The notes under the pieces: model-generated
Seen by the model: the letters and a program-made list of their open reading frames with translations, nothing else
What the model was told of the DNA's origin: nothing
Database searches by the model: none
Assembly (NCBI GenBank): GCA_012837655.1
Contig: DUQT01000252.1
Location: 1 to 6,401 of the forward strand
Direction of reading: 5' to 3'
Origin: Actinomyces sp.
GTDB lineage: Bacteria; Actinomycetota; Actinomycetes; Actinomycetales; Actinomycetaceae
Length of the DNA: 6,401 nucleotides
Shown here: positions 5,940-6,401 of the stretch, one piece after another
How the letters are laid out: each line of letters starts with the position of its first letter
How positions within the stretch are numbered: position 1 is the stretch's first letter
Made by a program: the position numbers and the translations under genes

Positions 5940-6090
5940 ACGCGTGGATGGGAAGCCGCGTGAATTCTTATTGGCCTTGCGCGCGCGGATACGCAGTCGC
6001 GTAAATTCTTATTGGCCTTGTGCGCGTGGATGCGCAGTCGCGTGAAAACTTATTGGCGTTGTGCGCGCGGGTGCGTGGTCGCGTGAATTT
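5927..6090 (-). repeat. Four tandem 41-bp copies of the xerD 3' terminus
   Basis: Exact 41-bp periodicity is visible. Copy 1 (6050-6090) is the end of the xerD coding sequence including its TAA. Copies 2 (6009-6049) and 3 (5968-6008) follow directly downstream, and copy 4 (5927-5967) is more diverged. On the plus strand copies 2 and 3 share TTATTGGCCTTG, then GCGC-rich sequence, then GCAGTCGCGT. Read in the xerD register, copy 2 would encode HATAHPRAQGQ and stop, and copy 3 YATAYPRAQGQ and stop, against HATTHPRAQRQ and stop in the gene. Copy 4 has lost the stop. The copies abut with no spacers. Confidence 0.9.
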
Positions 6091-6401
6091 CGCGAAGCGT
6101 CGAGATCGAAACCTTCGTGTAAATCTGGGTCGTTACAACTGATGCGTGCCCAAGTAGCTCCTGCACGTCGCGAATCGACGCTCCCCGCTCCAAAAGATGC
6201 GTCGCAAACGAATGCCTAAGCGTGTGCGGCGAAACTTCGGACTCAATCTCAGCCCGCTCAGCCAGGTCCTTTATTACCTCCCACGCACTTTGCCGTGACA
6301 GTGGCCTGCCCCGCTTATTCAAGAAGAGATGGTGATCCCCCTCCCCTCTTGCCGCTAGTTCAGGCCGTCCATTTCGTAAATAGTTCTCAATCGATTCAAT
6401 C
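6050..6401 (-). CDS. xerD: Tyrosine site-specific recombinase XerD (C-terminal part, 5' end outside window)
   Basis: The frame is open from the right edge to a TAA at 6050 and shows about 117 residues of the catalytic domain of a tyrosine recombinase. XerD acts with XerC at dif to resolve chromosome dimers during division. Visible motifs in order are NYLRNGRPELAARG, HHLFLNKRGRPLSRQSAWEV, HTLRHSFATHLLERGASIRD (the catalytic H-x-x-R box), VQELLGHASVVTTQIYTKVS (conserved His and the nucleophilic Tyr) and the C-terminal THPRA tail. The first catalytic arginine and the N-terminal SAM-like domain lie outside the window. A TTG at 6322 is internal and not the start, because family sequence continues upstream of it. 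XerD rather than XerC is favoured by the gene order and by the ATxHPRA tail. The 3' end is duplicated in tandem downstream. Confidence 0.93.
   Translation of the reverse strand, partial: IESIENYLRNGRPELAARGEGDHHLFLNKRGRPLSRQSAWEVIKDLAERAEIESEVSPHTLRHSFATHLLERGASIRDVQELLGHASVVTTQIYTKVSISTLREIHATTHPRAQRQ

Noticed and set aside
5968..6049. Intrinsic terminator after xerD
   Set aside because: Only short imperfect GC stems can be drawn (for example TGCGC with GCGCA) and no T-run follows on the minus strand.
5927..6090. CRISPR array
   Set aside because: The repeats are directly abutting, with no unique spacers, and the first copy is the coding end of xerD.
6050..6322. A separate 90-aa recombinase starting at TTG 6322
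   Set aside because: XerD-like sequence continues in frame upstream to the window edge, so this is only the tail of a longer gene.

Overview
The window is a compact chromosomal block from an actinobacterium, with every supported gene on the minus strand. Read in the direction of transcription (high to low coordinates) the order is xerD (3' part) - parA - scpA - scpB - rluB - tyrA - cmk-der (5' part). This is the conserved actinobacterial segregation and ribosome-assembly neighbourhood; the Mycobacterium tuberculosis counterpart runs from a ParA gene through scpA, scpB and rluB to cmk and engA/der. Two features narrow the lineage: tyrA sits between rluB and cmk, and cytidylate kinase is fused in frame to the GTPase Der. 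I recall such a fusion from Bifidobacterium and some Actinomycetaceae. With a G+C content that is high but not extreme by eye, an Actinomycetaceae-like or related actinobacterium is my best inference; I cannot name a species.

Layout. 6401-6050: C-terminal catalytic part of the tyrosine recombinase XerD, cut by the window edge. 6049-5798: about 250 bp without a gene. It contains tandem 41-bp copies of the xerD 3' end, including its stop codon, then a candidate promoter flanked by CTCTAGA motifs, then a leader with an AGGAGG that sits too far upstream of the likely parA start. 5797-4913: ParA ATPase. 4913-3915: ScpA with an unusual N-terminal extension made of ten pentapeptide repeats. 3864-3286: ScpB. 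3289-2543: RluB-type pseudouridine synthase. 2534-1401: prephenate dehydrogenase with a C-terminal ACT domain. 1364-1: Cmk fused to Der, running off the left edge inside the first Der GTPase domain.

How the genes work together. Spacing from parA onward is tight (1-nt overlap parA/scpA, 50-nt gap scpA/scpB, 4-nt overlap scpB/rluB, 8-nt gap rluB/tyrA, 36-nt gap tyrA/cmk-der), with good Shine-Dalgarno sequences before most starts and no visible terminator, so they are probably one operon. XerD, ParA and ScpAB all serve chromosome resolution, segregation or condensation. RluB and Der serve 23S rRNA modification and 50S assembly, Cmk supplies CDP/dCDP, and TyrA is a metabolic passenger in tyrosine synthesis. 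I found no novel defence or mobile system. The points worth a second look are the duplicated xerD tail, the ScpA repeat tract, the Cmk-Der fusion and the layout upstream of parA.
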